Shown here in pieces: positions 24,904 to 34,457 of a stretch of 64,000 nucleotides of DNA. Source of the DNA: Sordaria brevicollis. Its lineage: Eukaryota > Ascomycota > Sordariomycetes > Sordariales > Sordariaceae. The notes beneath the pieces are model-generated. The model did not search any database. It saw only the letters and a program-made list of their open reading frames with translations, and was not told the DNA's origin. The stretch's first letter is position 1. Every line of letters begins with the position of its first letter. The stretch spans positions 1,922,001 to 1,986,000 of the forward strand of contig JAUTDP010000012.1 in NCBI GenBank assembly GCA_033439795.1, in the 5' to 3' direction. Both the position numbers and the translations under genes were made by a program.

Positions 24904-25574
24904 TTGGTATGCAACAACAATTGTCTCTGGCGGCATGACTGTGTCGAAGCATACCTATATGGATCCATCTGTTGGAAAGGCCCTGCCATTCACCGGCATG
25001 CCCTTCTAGGGTATTTAGCCTGGCCCTGGTTCCGTTTTTTTTTCCCTGTTTCCCTGACCTAGGAAATACACCACCTTTTTCCTGTCGCCGTTCAGCCTCC
25101 AACAGATATGCGTCCGATAGCAAACCAGTCATGTATCTTCGAGGGTGGCAGGGACAAAAGACTGTCGAGCAGCATATGAGGCCGGGGCACTGACTCAAGG
25201 AGGGTGCTTGGAAGGTTGGCCGGTAGTACTTGTAGTGCTTGTAATCGAGACTTTCATGTGGGCTGTTGGTGCCTCCAAGAGGGAAAACCGAAAATGAAGG
25301 TGGTGACAATAAACAGATGTAGAGGCTCTGGGCTCGGGGTACTAGACGGTGATATGGTTAGTCAATCAACAAGCATGGTTGGCATAAGAGCAGTGAGAGA
25401 GTCAAGTAACGTACCTTGATGGGCGTTGTTGAAATCATTTCTCGCAAAGCAAGCTGTCGGATCAAAGTGAAGTTGCCGCGCAGCGTCGAAGATGACGGCC
25501 AAAGCTTTCATGGATTCGGTCGAGGCGGAAGTTGGCCACTTGGGGAGAGATACACTCGAGGCCCAAGATGCCAT
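24842..25574 (-). CDS. Possible spliced hypothetical protein (219 aa) overlapping the previous gene's 3' end
   Basis: Exon A is 25415-25574, starting at a GAGCCATGG context. Exon B is 24842-25341. The 73-nt intron has GTACGT, a textbook TGACTAAC branch site and GTCTAG. The spliced frame stays open for 219 codons, and the join is in phase. Exon A reads like protein (TESMKALAVIFDAARQLHF). Exon B is odd: Cys- and Pro-rich patches and low conservation potential, and its last 62 nt are antisense to the coding end of the plus-strand gene. It may instead be a non-coding antisense transcript, or exon B may be mostly 3' UTR. The family is unknown. Confidence 0.4.
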
Positions 25575-25992
25575 GGCTCAAGCAGAAGAATTGTTCTTGA
25601 AAGAGAGATTGGTTTCTTGAAGAGGGTGACGTTTGATTGCATTTGGACCAGGCTCAGGGACAGAAGAGAGTTAACTGTTAAGGAACAAGGAGGTGAAAGA
25701 CAAGATGAGCTGGTATTGATGTGGTTTTAGTAGGTACAGAAGCAAAGCCGTAAGAGCCCGTCCCATCAGAATCAAAACCAGCCAGGACCACCAGGAACTC
25801 GCGCGGGGTGACTGCGCCTGGCGTGACGAGAGAAAGCGTTTTTCCAACCAGAAGTGGATGACGAGGCCATATGAGTATGTGCTTTCCACTCTACACTATT
25901 TCAATGTGTCCCTTACCCTACCAATGAACCATAAGCCTGGGCAACACCTACCTACTAACCACCACCGACCTGTCTTAGGTACACCTATCTAC
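25575..25992. other. Intergenic, no supported gene
   Basis: It contains short ORFs on both strands without splice partners or domains. The part near 25575-25750 is likely promoter and leader of the minus-strand candidate at 24842-25574. The part near 25900-25990 probably holds the 3' UTR of the PPxY protein gene. Confidence 0.5.
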
Positions 25993-26925
25993 CTACCAAG
26001 TACCAACACGTTCATTGCGGTGACACCTGGAATTGCACTCATTATATTCAGGAGGCGGAAGCAGGTCGTCATAGCCCGTGGTCTCGACAAGCACCGTCTT
26101 GAACAAGCTCCAGCATGCGTGTACCTTTGGCCCGTCCAACACACCAGTGTCGATGCTATTTCGGCTCTTACCGAAGGAATCCTTGAAACCATCGAACACA
26201 TGGACTGCATCGTCAAGTACAACGTCGGTCAGCTGGTCCACCTCCCACAGCACTGCGATTTTGCTTGTGAGCTTGTAGTACCAGTTGTGTTGGAGCAGCT
26301 CATTCACCATCCCCCTCTTCACATGCTGACGTATAGCGAGCACTTGTGGATCATTGCCTAGAGGAGGAGGTAGCGGCAACCGCAGCCTCAGATGGTTCTC
26401 AGAAGTGTCCCGAGCAATTTTGTACTGTTTGCTGGCTTGTAGGAGAGCCAACATGAAGGCATAGTTGCCGACTGCATGTATCCAAGCGCGGGCGGCGGGT
26501 GATGGGTCCTCGGCTCGATACCCCGGAAGGACCACGTGGGAGGAGTTTGTCATATCAAGCCCTTCCTTGACCAAGACGTAATATACGAGAAGAAGGGCTT
26601 TGCCTTGCTCGGAGAAAGAGATGCAGCTTCGTTTGTTGCTGGCGGACTTGGAAGTGCAGACGGGAAACTGGAAAATACTTGCAAGCTGGCACTGCCCGGG
26701 AGAAGGGAGATTGTTGCTGTGGCCTTTGAGGGTTCCAGGAGTCGTGGTCGTGGTCGTTGTAGTAGCAGTAACTTCCTCGTACGAAGGAGGAGGGGGCAGT
26801 GCCTCCAGCAATGATGTCTTGGAGAGCGAGCGGGAAGGCATCAATGCAGACTTGGTTGAGCCGTCCACTTTGTCGGCAGCGGTATCGGCCCCGGGGCGTG
26901 TGGGCTTCTTACTCTGGAATATCAT
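25993..26925 (-). CDS. Hypothetical protein with PPxY motifs near both ends, 310 aa
   Basis: The frame is open upstream to 27132, but the ATG at 26925 (MIFQSKKPTR) is the likely start, because the upstream 69 residues look like translated leader. Residues 44-49 form a Pro run ending in PPSY, followed by a Thr-rich linker (52-62). A second PPEY is at 291-294. Between them, about 100-290 is a well-mixed, mainly helical-looking sequence with hydrophobic stretches at 110-118 and 151-164. PPxY motifs bind WW domains, such as those of Rsp5/NEDD4-type ubiquitin ligases and their adaptors. That role is inference. The family is not recognised. It is divergent from the 96-aa gene at 27529. Confidence 0.65.
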   Translation of the reverse strand: MIFQSKKPTRPGADTAADKVDGSTKSALMPSRSLSKTSLLEALPPPPSYEEVTATTTTTTTTPGTLKGHSNNLPSPGQCQLASIFQFPVCTSKSASNKRSCISFSEQGKALLLVYYVLVKEGLDMTNSSHVVLPGYRAEDPSPAARAWIHAVGNYAFMLALLQASKQYKIARDTSENHLRLRLPLPPPLGNDPQVLAIRQHVKRGMVNELLQHNWYYKLTSKIAVLWEVDQLTDVVLDDAVHVFDGFKDSFGKSRNSIDTGVLDGPKVHACWSLFKTVLVETTGYDDLLPPPEYNECNSRCHRNERVGTW

Positions 26926-27528
26926 GACGGTTATTCTGGCCAAATGAAAAGTGGAGGTAAGAGCGGGTAGCGGGAGTTGAACCCTGGAACAAACTGAGTG
27001 GAAGTAGGTAGGACGAACTGCGGCGGGAAAGGTTGTAGAAAAGAAAAGAGCAGGCAAGCTGGAGTTGGGAAGACGACGGTGGCGGGTACCTGCCCTTAAA
27101 TAGGTAACTCTACTATGACTGCACCTCATCATACGATTTTAAAAACAAATTCAATTGGGGCCAGAGAACCGGACTTCCGATCCTCCGCCGGTGTTATCCC
27201 GCCCTACAGTTCTGGCCAATTCTCGCCAGTTCTCATATGCATGCACTCCTCCCACTGCACCAGGAATCATGCTTCCATTCCAATTTCAGACGGTACGCTC
27301 CATATGACAAGATAAAGCTCAGGTGCACCAACCGACGCATTCCCTTGCTCAAGAAGACCGACGCACCCAACATCATGATTCCCAGGAAGTCCCTCCTACA
27401 AAGGACGGAATACCCTCCGAACAAGACAGAAGGTCTTTCCAACTCGTTTTTTTTTTCTATAAGCCCCGCACTATACTGACAAACACTCACAGGACACAAA
27501 TCGAGCACGAACAAGATAACAACACCCG
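26926..27528. other. Bidirectional promoter region between divergent genes
   Basis: About 600 bp between the PPxY protein gene (minus) and the small membrane protein gene (plus). It contains pyrimidine-rich leader-like sequence and short ORFs without support. Confidence 0.5.
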
Positions 27529-27819
27529 ATGGCAGCATCTGCGGAGAAGACGGAGGGGTGGAAAGTGGCAGACAGCATTAGTCTCTCCGGAGTCCTCATG
27601 ATGGCGGTGGTGGGCTTTGGTTGCTGGGGCCTCAGTGCTTGGTGGCAGGGCCGCGGTGTGAGTGCAGAGGTGAAGCGGTTGAGGGAGAGGCTGGACGTTC
27701 TCGAGAACAATGTGCAAGCTTTGGAAGCTCGCATCAACGCGGTCCCGGCCCCGGTCCAGAACCAGGGTCCTATTCTTACTATTAGTCGCGTTGCCACCGG
27801 ATTCGAGTTGGAGAAGTAG
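27529..27819 (+). CDS. Small single-pass membrane protein with a coiled coil, 96 aa
   Basis: Residues 1-15 are polar. Residues 17-39 are one hydrophobic segment (ISLSGVLMMAVVGFGCWGL and following Trp pair). Residues 46-71 form a heptad-like helix (SAEVKRLRERLDVLENNVQA), and the tail is Pro-rich then hydrophobic. No signal cleavage site is evident, so a type-I or type-II anchored protein of an internal membrane is likely. The ATG follows an A-rich leader ending CACCCG. No intron is needed. The family is not recognised. Confidence 0.68.
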   Translation: MAASAEKTEGWKVADSISLSGVLMMAVVGFGCWGLSAWWQGRGVSAEVKRLRERLDVLENNVQALEARINAVPAPVQNQGPILTISRVATGFELEK

Positions 27820-27931
27820 AGGAGGCGTAGTTAAGGACGGTCATTGAACTTGGAGCTTATTTGCACAAAATCTTGTCAGTTCTATTTCATATCATGTTTC
27901 ATGAAGAAGGACGGAACAGATCGGAGTCTTG

Positions 27932-28247
27932 TCAAATGCTTTTCTTCCTCCGACAAGATGCCATGTCGTGGCATTCAGGATGATGTCTGGTCTTTGTTGT
28001 CTTTGGTAGAGATGAAGAAGAAGATGGCCTAGATAGGTTACCATTCTCAATGGATGGCGCGTACGTGCTCATTATCTGTGACTTACCGCCTCCAAAGTTG
28101 TTGCGAATCGACCATACTTCTCTTGACAGCTTCAGTTTCGTTTGTTGATTCTGCAAGACGGGAGAACGCGAGTGACGTGTGGCCCCAGCGTCCATCTGCG
28201 CAGGAGACCCACATCTTCTGACCAATCATGTGAGAGTTTCGAGACAT
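27932..28247 (-). CDS. Possible small spliced ORF (85 aa), or non-coding antisense transcript
   Basis: Exon 1 (28087-28247) and exon 2 (27932-28028) are joined by an intron with GTAAGT and CTATCTAG, and the frame stays open to TGA. The product is basic and Ser-rich (RRPSSSSSLPK near the join) with no recognisable domain. It lies in the space downstream of the 96-aa gene, so it may be a spliced non-coding or antisense RNA. Confidence 0.22.
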
Positions 28248-28640
28248 CACCACTTGGCGCAGTACTGGATTCTGGGCGAGAGCGTTCTCCTCTTTTCCTC
28301 TTTTTCGAGATAACACGCCAAATCAATTGACTTCATCCTTCACGCACGTTACCAACTCTCAATTTATCTGAACCATATTGCTCGTCAATTGGTAGAATAA
28401 GCAGCGTTGCTGTTGTCAAACATGTCCGCCGGGTCAGCATCCCAGGACCCGCTCTGGGATCTTGATGGACGATGAAGGCGAGAGCCCAGAGAAGTCAAAG
28501 GAAGGTTAGTTCGAGAAACTTGAATCAATTCCCTTGTACTAGAGGCATCGCTAACTTCTGCTCTTGCAGAATACGTCATTGTATAAGGGGCAAGCAGTCA
28601 TATTAGGCCAGCATCCTCCGCCACAAATGCAGCTCTTGCT
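28248..28640. other. Intergenic, possible 3' UTR of the fusion enzyme
   Basis: No substantial ORF. A plus-strand pair of splice-like sites (GTTAGT near 28504 and CTTGCAG near 28570) joins a frame of only 18 codons starting at 28464. I see nothing else. Confidence 0.45.
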
Positions 28641-31600
28641 CTACAGCTTCTCTGCCTTGACAAACTCCTCCTGAGTAGCAGCATCTGGCTGCTCCCCAGA
28701 ACCAGCCTGAGTAGCAGCACCCAGCGGCTTCCCATACGCGTCAGCCGGATTATCTCCAACACAATGATGGCACCAGAAATGATTGCCCGGATCGTTCGCC
28801 TTCTTCACGCCCAGCAACTGCTCGTACGCCTTCTCGCCCCAGTATCTCGTCGTCCAGTTGTGCATCACATACGAGCTCTCGGAGAAGTAGCTGTTCGGCC
28901 CCAGCTTGTACACCGTCTCCTCTGCCTGCTTCGTCGTCAAAGTGCGCGCGTTCCACAGCATGACCGCCGACCGGAAGCCCGGCGAGATGGCCGTGTCGCC
29001 AGGCTGCGTGCTCCCCAGGTTGCCCGTCAGCGACGTGTAGAGGTAGTGGAACCCGCAGCGATACTTGTCCCCCGACGGCGACGTGTCGTCGGGCTTCTTC
29101 AGGGTCTTGACGCAAATGTCCAGCACGTCCATCATGGTCGAGGCAAATTTGGTCTCCAAGGCCTGTCGCGAGACAAACACCGAGTTCTGAGAGCCCGTGG
29201 CATTGTCCGAGGGAGGGTGCTCCGCCGGCAGAGGGTTCAAAGGGATGAGTGAAAACTTGCTGGGGGGCATGGTGTCGGACACCAGATAGTCGTAGACTGA
29301 CTTGAAGTTGGTCTCGGTCACGGTCTCCGTCTGCAGCACGTCCCTGAGCCCGTCGCGAAAACGAATGTAGTCCGGCTCTGCCTGACCGCCGGCGTAAAAG
29401 TACTCGAAGGTGAAGTTCCACGTCACGGAACAGAGGTCGCCCGTCGTTTTATAGTCTTTGGGCTCGATGAAGAAGCCGGGCTGCGTGCTGACTTTTTGGT
29501 TGAGGCTCAGCTGCCACGCGGTGAAGCGATTCCACATGTCAGGCAGCCACTGGTAGCCATACTTGCTAGAGTCCTGGCAAAAGGTGCCGTTCTGCTGCAT
29601 GTAGACACGGCTGAGGCCTCCGTTAGGCACCTCATGGGCGCGGATTGTCATGGAAAGAATGACGCCCCAAACACTGCCACCGCCGCCGCGCATGGCCCAG
29701 AAGAGCTGCGGGTTTTGGCTGCGACTGGCGATCTTCTTGTGGATGACGGGCTGACCGTACTTGTCGTGGCCAATCTGCAGAACTTCAATCTCAAGCACGT
29801 TATCAACGCCGAGACCCATGGACGGCGCAAAGGGTCCGTGTCCGCCGCCGAGATGGAAGCCGACCATGCCAACTGTGGAGCACCAGCCTGATGCAATGAC
29901 ACGGGAGTAGTCTTTCGAGAAGGCGTGCATCTCGGCGAAGGTCGAGCCGGCGCCAAAGCGGAATGCACCAGCAGGGGCCAAAGTCGAATCCTCGTCCCAG
30001 GTAGAAATGAACTTCTTGTCCTTCAGCAGGATCGTGCGGATGAGAATGCCGCCAGTCGGGCACGAGTTGCGGCTGTTGTACTCATGGCCCGTGCCGGCAG
30101 TTGCGATACACAGGCGGTGTCGCACGGCAAAGTTGAGGGCGGCGACCACATGGCGCTCATTGAGCGGGAAGACAACGATAAAGGGGTTCCAGTTGCGGTA
30201 CTCGTTTTGGTGCACCGCCGCCTTGCACATGTCGGACGCGGCGTTCCACTCATCAAAAGGAGGGTGGAATCCAGAAGGGTTGAAACACGGGCGCTGCATC
30301 TCGGCGATGTCCTCGTAGTAGTAGAGCGCCTTGACGCCATGGGGCGCGCTACCGAGGCCGTAGAAGGACTGGTCATTAAAGGAGCCCTTCGGGACCGGCG
30401 CCGGCTGCGGGGTCGGGTATTTGTCCCACTGGAGGCCGAGTCGGGGCAGTGTAGGGTCCAGCTCCTGTTCTAGCTTGCGGATGGCCGTCTCGGTGGGCCA
30501 GCAGCTGGCGTCTTCAGGCGTGCACCAGTCATGGTCGTAGTCCTCAATACGTGTATCATCGGAAGGCGAGGGCAGAGCGTCGACGGGTGCTGCTTCCAAC
30601 GACTCGGCCGGGTCGCAAGAGCCGTGACCGCAAAAGTTGTTCTCGGGGCCGCACGAATAGCGACAGTGGGCGCTGCACGGGTTGCACCGGCCCATGGCCC
30701 ATTTCGTCTTCTGCGTATTTTCCTCGTTGTCTACTGCCGTTTCGCAGTCGAGCACAGCATACGAGTACACCGGATGGTACTGGAACTGGAAGCGACAAGT
30801 GGTGATGGTGCCGCTGGCGCTGGCAAGGAGCACCAGGCTAGGGTCCTCAGGCGAGTGTGAGACTGAGTAGCGCTCCACGGCACGGCTGGGATAGTTTGGC
30901 CACCGCAGCGAGGCCTGGCCATCGGCAGTAAAGCTCCATTGTCCTAGACCCTTTTCATAGTCGCTGGAAACTTGCAACGAGCGCCACGAGCCCAGCAGCG
31001 AGGGGGTTGCTCCGGCAATGCCAGGCTGGAAGTGGCTAACGAGGCTGGGCTTGGAGTTAGACAGGGGCTCAGTCTTGATCTCGGTCTCAGGCTTAGACGC
31101 CGAGATGGCATCAGGGGAAAAAGAACAGTCCGCCGCCGACGCCTTGCACCGGAACATCAGAAAGTTGCCGCACCCTTGTATGTCCATGGCGGCGTAGAAG
31201 CTCGCGGGCGCCGGCTCTCCGGTGTGGTTACATGCCAGAAAGGCCGCCTCGAGCTCTCCAACATCCGGCAACCGCTGCACTAAGCAGCCCTCCAGATGGT
31301 CGTCGCCGCATCGCAAGAGCAGCTCCTTGGTACCGCGCTGCTCGTAGGTGCATGTCCTTGGATATGGGCTGTCGGTGGTGACGGTGAGGACGTTGTCAGT
31401 GAAGGTCTGCGCAAACTCAAACTTGCCGGACCCGCCCTGCTCGGCGCCAAACGAGCGCCAGGTGCCTTCCCAAGGGGAGGTGTTATCGCTGCTCACAAAG
31501 GCTGGCATGGCAAATTCCAGCACCGGGAAGCTTGCATTTCCATTGATGCTGGCGCTCGGCATCTCGTTCCTTGGCGCGTTGCTCGGGTCCAACATCACGG

Positions 31601-32438
31601 TGCTCTCCAGCTGGGCCGGAGGGCATGTATCCCAGAAGTCACCGCACTCAAAGCACTGGTCAAGACAGTCCGCGGACATGCGCGGCACGCTCGCCACGTC
31701 GGTGTCCGTCCAGCCCTCCGTCGCCAGATATGCGCACTGCACGCAGCGGGTGCTGATGAGCGGCTCTACCTCTTCCACCTTCACTTCTCCGAGGAGCAGC
31801 CGGTTGCGCAGCGCCAGGTTCTCGTTGACCTCGTTGGCCATCACAAAGGCGGTGCGGAAATAGTCCTCCTGCGACAGCCGGAACGCAGTGCCGTCAGCGC
31901 GGCCGGGAATCACCGCGCAGGTGCCGTGCTTCATCCACTCGGACAGGATGAAGCACTGCATCGTATTGTTGAAATGGGGGTTTGTCGGCCAGAAGTATTT
32001 GAGCATGCTGTCAAAGGTCTTGAGAACGGTCTCGTCGAACTCCTCGCCGTGCAGGCAGCCGTAGGGCTGGTTCTGGCCGCCGCTGCCGCCGGCCGACCCG
32101 GGCCAGAGACCGTGCAGCGTCCAGTTGGCCGAGCCGGGTGCGAAAGTGTTGTCTTGCAGCGCCAGTGTGTAGGCGTCGACGGGCAAAACGCCGGACGGCT
32201 GGTGGCCCGAGTTGCATAGTGGGTATGGCGGCGGCTTCTGTTGTAGCGCGCCGTGCTTGTTGAGGCTGGTGCAGCCGAGATTCCACTTGAGGTTGCACGT
32301 ATCGGCGTGGAAGTTGAGCTCGTTAAATTTCCGCAAGGGAATTGGGTTGGACGAGCAGGCGTCTGACTTGCCGGAGCACCAGGCGGTTACTGGGCTGGCC
32401 AGCGCCAGCGCCAGCGCAAGTTGGGCGTGCCAGACCAT
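28641..32438 (-). CDS. Secreted fusion protein: RNase T2 domain plus berberine-bridge-type FAD oxidoreductase, 1265 aa
   Basis: One uninterrupted ORF. Residues 1-19 are a signal peptide. Residues about 35-275 are an RNase T2 domain: WTLHGLWP (106-113, catalytic His109) and SEWMKHGTC (166-174, Glu167 and His171). The first His of the usual HEW.KHGTC box is Ser166. Two similar segments follow, opening with EGTWRSF (324) and LGSWRSL (482), then a Cys-rich hinge (585-608). From about 635 comes a VAO/BBE flavoprotein: CWPTE, the FAD-binding GTGHE (His785) and GWCSTVG (Cys853), which are the positions used for bicovalent FAD, then GGGHG, RGGGGSVWG, and a C-terminal BBE motif ending KANDPGNHFWCHHC (1213-1226). 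Several N-glycosylation sites occur. It likely acts outside the cell, cleaving RNA and oxidising a sugar, alcohol or phenolic substrate. Substrate is unknown. Base use is uniform across the join. Confidence 0.88.
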   Translation of the reverse strand: MVWHAQLALALALASPVTAWCSGKSDACSSNPIPLRKFNELNFHADTCNLKWNLGCTSLNKHGALQQKPPPYPLCNSGHQPSGVLPVDAYTLALQDNTFAPGSANWTLHGLWPGSAGGSGGQNQPYGCLHGEEFDETVLKTFDSMLKYFWPTNPHFNNTMQCFILSEWMKHGTCAVIPGRADGTAFRLSQEDYFRTAFVMANEVNENLALRNRLLLGEVKVEEVEPLISTRCVQCAYLATEGWTDTDVASVPRMSADCLDQCFECGDFWDTCPPAQLESTVMLDPSNAPRNEMPSASINGNASFPVLEFAMPAFVSSDNTSPWEGTWRSFGAEQGGSGKFEFAQTFTDNVLTVTTDSPYPRTCTYEQRGTKELLLRCGDDHLEGCLVQRLPDVGELEAAFLACNHTGEPAPASFYAAMDIQGCGNFLMFRCKASAADCSFSPDAISASKPETEIKTEPLSNSKPSLVSHFQPGIAGATPSLLGSWRSLQVSSDYEKGLGQWSFTADGQASLRWPNYPSRAVERYSVSHSPEDPSLVLLASASGTITTCRFQFQYHPVYSYAVLDCETAVDNEENTQKTKWAMGRCNPCSAHCRYSCGPENNFCGHGSCDPAESLEAAPVDALPSPSDDTRIEDYDHDWCTPEDASCWPTETAIRKLEQELDPTLPRLGLQWDKYPTPQPAPVPKGSFNDQSFYGLGSAPHGVKALYYYEDIAEMQRPCFNPSGFHPPFDEWNAASDMCKAAVHQNEYRNWNPFIVVFPLNERHVVAALNFAVRHRLCIATAGTGHEYNSRNSCPTGGILIRTILLKDKKFISTWDEDSTLAPAGAFRFGAGSTFAEMHAFSKDYSRVIASGWCSTVGMVGFHLGGGHGPFAPSMGLGVDNVLEIEVLQIGHDKYGQPVIHKKIASRSQNPQLFWAMRGGGGSVWGVILSMTIRAHEVPNGGLSRVYMQQNGTFCQDSSKYGYQWLPDMWNRFTAWQLSLNQKVSTQPGFFIEPKDYKTTGDLCSVTWNFTFEYFYAGGQAEPDYIRFRDGLRDVLQTETVTETNFKSVYDYLVSDTMPPSKFSLIPLNPLPAEHPPSDNATGSQNSVFVSRQALETKFASTMMDVLDICVKTLKKPDDTSPSGDKYRCGFHYLYTSLTGNLGSTQPGDTAISPGFRSAVMLWNARTLTTKQAEETVYKLGPNSYFSESSYVMHNWTTRYWGEKAYEQLLGVKKANDPGNHFWCHHCVGDNPADAYGKPLGAATQAGSGEQPDAATQEEFVKAEKL

Positions 32439-33044
32439 GTCTGCTTGAAGTTGCAGACCGGTTTATGGCGTTTGTTTGTTGTACCCGCTGCTTCTGGGTG
32501 TTAGCAAGATATTCATACGCTGTTTGGGATGGGAGCTTGAGGACTGACATACTGATTCTATATCCAAGTGGATATACGATTTCTGATCTTGAGCCAGTGA
32601 AGATGAATAGTTCTCGGGTTTCGAACAGAAGGGACTTCTCTTCTTTTATAATCCTCTTTTCAAGGCCTCCAAGGAGACAGACGGTGTGGAGGCATCATAA
32701 CAGACGGCTAGAGACAGAGAAAAGTTTCTCGCGACGTTCTAAGCGCTTGGTCATTGTCGGTTGCCTCGAACGAAGAGTCAACTCAACGACAAACCCTGTA
32801 TTGGATTGTACGCACTCCACGTTGGTGACTCGCCCAATTGCACCCTCTATCCTACCCAGCATGTGTGATATCTTCACAAAGAGTCCACCCCCAGCCCCAA
32901 GCTCCAGTACGCAGTCTAACATCTCAATAGCCGCCCGTTAGCATGCTGCGGGCCGAGTCCAAAAACCGTTAGAACCGATGAATTTCTGCGAGCTGGGTGT
33001 GGTCGATGGCAAGCTGAAACAGGGACTTGTGTGTGCAAGGCTGA

Positions 33045-33094
33045 TGCTTAGTGGCAGGCTGAAATAGGGGACCGGTGCTTAGTGGCAGGCTGAA
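33045..33094 (+). repeat. Short tandem direct repeat
   Basis: TGCTTAGTGGCAGGCTGAA occurs at 33045-33063 and again at 33076-33094, 31 bp apart. A weaker copy (GATGGCAAGCTGAAACAGGG) lies just upstream at 33005-33024. Possibly a repeated regulatory site; function unknown. Confidence 0.7.
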
Positions 33095-34264
33095 GTCAGG
33101 GTCCAACGCCAAACTATCGAAGAGCACAAGTTCCGGCAGATTGAGGCAGCCAGTCGATGCCTATATGCAAGCCGCCGGTCTTGATCTACGCACAGCCGTT
33201 TGAGATGTCCGCACCGCAAATGTCAGGACGCCACGGTTTTCGTTAGTGTCGGGTCGAGAACGTGGTCTGGTCTTGACTTGGTATCCTTCAGCAAATACAA
33301 TGGTAGTCACGATACTACTGTACACTCCATGAATTCGATAGTCTTTTCAGCCCTCCGTCGCTAGTGCCGAAGGTACAGCACCGTACCTGGTTCGGAACTA
33401 GGTGAGGCTGAAGAAAAGTGGGGGGCGGTTTTGCGCAATCCGGGGTCTCCGGCGGGGCGGCGGCCCTCCCATGCCCTTCCCTTAGAGGTATCTTTTCGGC
33501 ATTGGAAAGTTTCAAATTGGGACTCCTTACCAGTTATGGATGACAAGAAGATGGGTAATGACGTGTTTACCCTCTTATGGTGGTTTTCGTTTTCGGACCT
33601 CAATGAATGAAGTATGTCCAAAGAGGTCTCCGTTTTCTCCCTTTCACTATGGGATCCGCTGCCTTCTTCGATGCAACTCATTCGTAGCTAATGATATGAG
33701 AAAACAAAGAGCACGAGGAAAATGGAATTGTCAGGGGGATATTCTTCGGATATACATCACGGGGTAAGTAACCTTTTCATCCATTTTTGACGTTCCAAGC
33801 AAGCAATGTAGAAAAGGCGCAAGCGCAACTCTCATCCACACCCTATGGTAGGAATTCACTCTACCATAAACGAGGAGTCGGATGACAAAAATTGAAGTCC
33901 TACTGAAATTATTTCTCTAGAGCAACCTCAGCGTTACTCCACTTCTTCTGGAACGCCTTTCATGAGTCCAGAAATTGCGAGTGTCTGTCATGTTTCCCAG
34001 AAGTATTTCGCCCAAACCTTCCACTTTCGGTCGCTTCTGTCCAAGCACACGCACTAAAACTTGGCGCTTGGCGTACTGGGCCTTTGACCAAAAGCATGGG
34101 CTCTCAAGAGCGGCTGTCTCGAGAGACTGCACTTGTTCTCATGGGCTTTTTGCACAAATCACTTTTTCATCACGCGTGACAGTTTTCGATAGTACAGTCC
34201 GCTTTCTAGGCCTAATGGAAACTAACGAGGTCTTTGGTTTCAGCTCGCCACGAGTGTTTGAACC

Positions 34265-34457
34265 ATGCTGAAAGCATTGAACAGCCCACCTGCCGTTGCA
34301 GACCCGAAGAGAGACAGGAATATTGGCTACGTCCCTGAGTAAGTAACCTCCCTTCTCCTTTATGCCATTTCGAGATGCGTGTGGTCTACCTTTCTTTTCC
34401 GCTTACAGAGCTGCTATGGGTTATGGGAATATAAATAGGAGACTCCAGACCAGTTGA
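34265..34457 (+). CDS. Small spliced ORF (40 aa) upstream of the GMC gene
   Basis: Exon a is 34265-34338 and exon b 34409-34457. The intron has GTAAGT and GCTTACAG. The frame is open across the join for 40 codons and ends at TGA 100 bp before the GMC start. Without splicing it stops after 25 codons. It may be a separate micropeptide gene or an upstream ORF in a long GMC leader. No family recognised. Confidence 0.3.

Noticed and set aside
28464..28586. Eighteen-codon spliced plus-strand frame
   Set aside because: Splice-like signals exist, but the product is too short to support, and it lies in the likely 3' UTR of the fusion gene.
28764..29252. Long plus-strand and other-frame ORFs across 28750-32298
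   Set aside because: Shadows of the 1265-codon fusion gene, Arg/His/Ala/Gly-rich as expected for antisense frames of G+C-rich codons.
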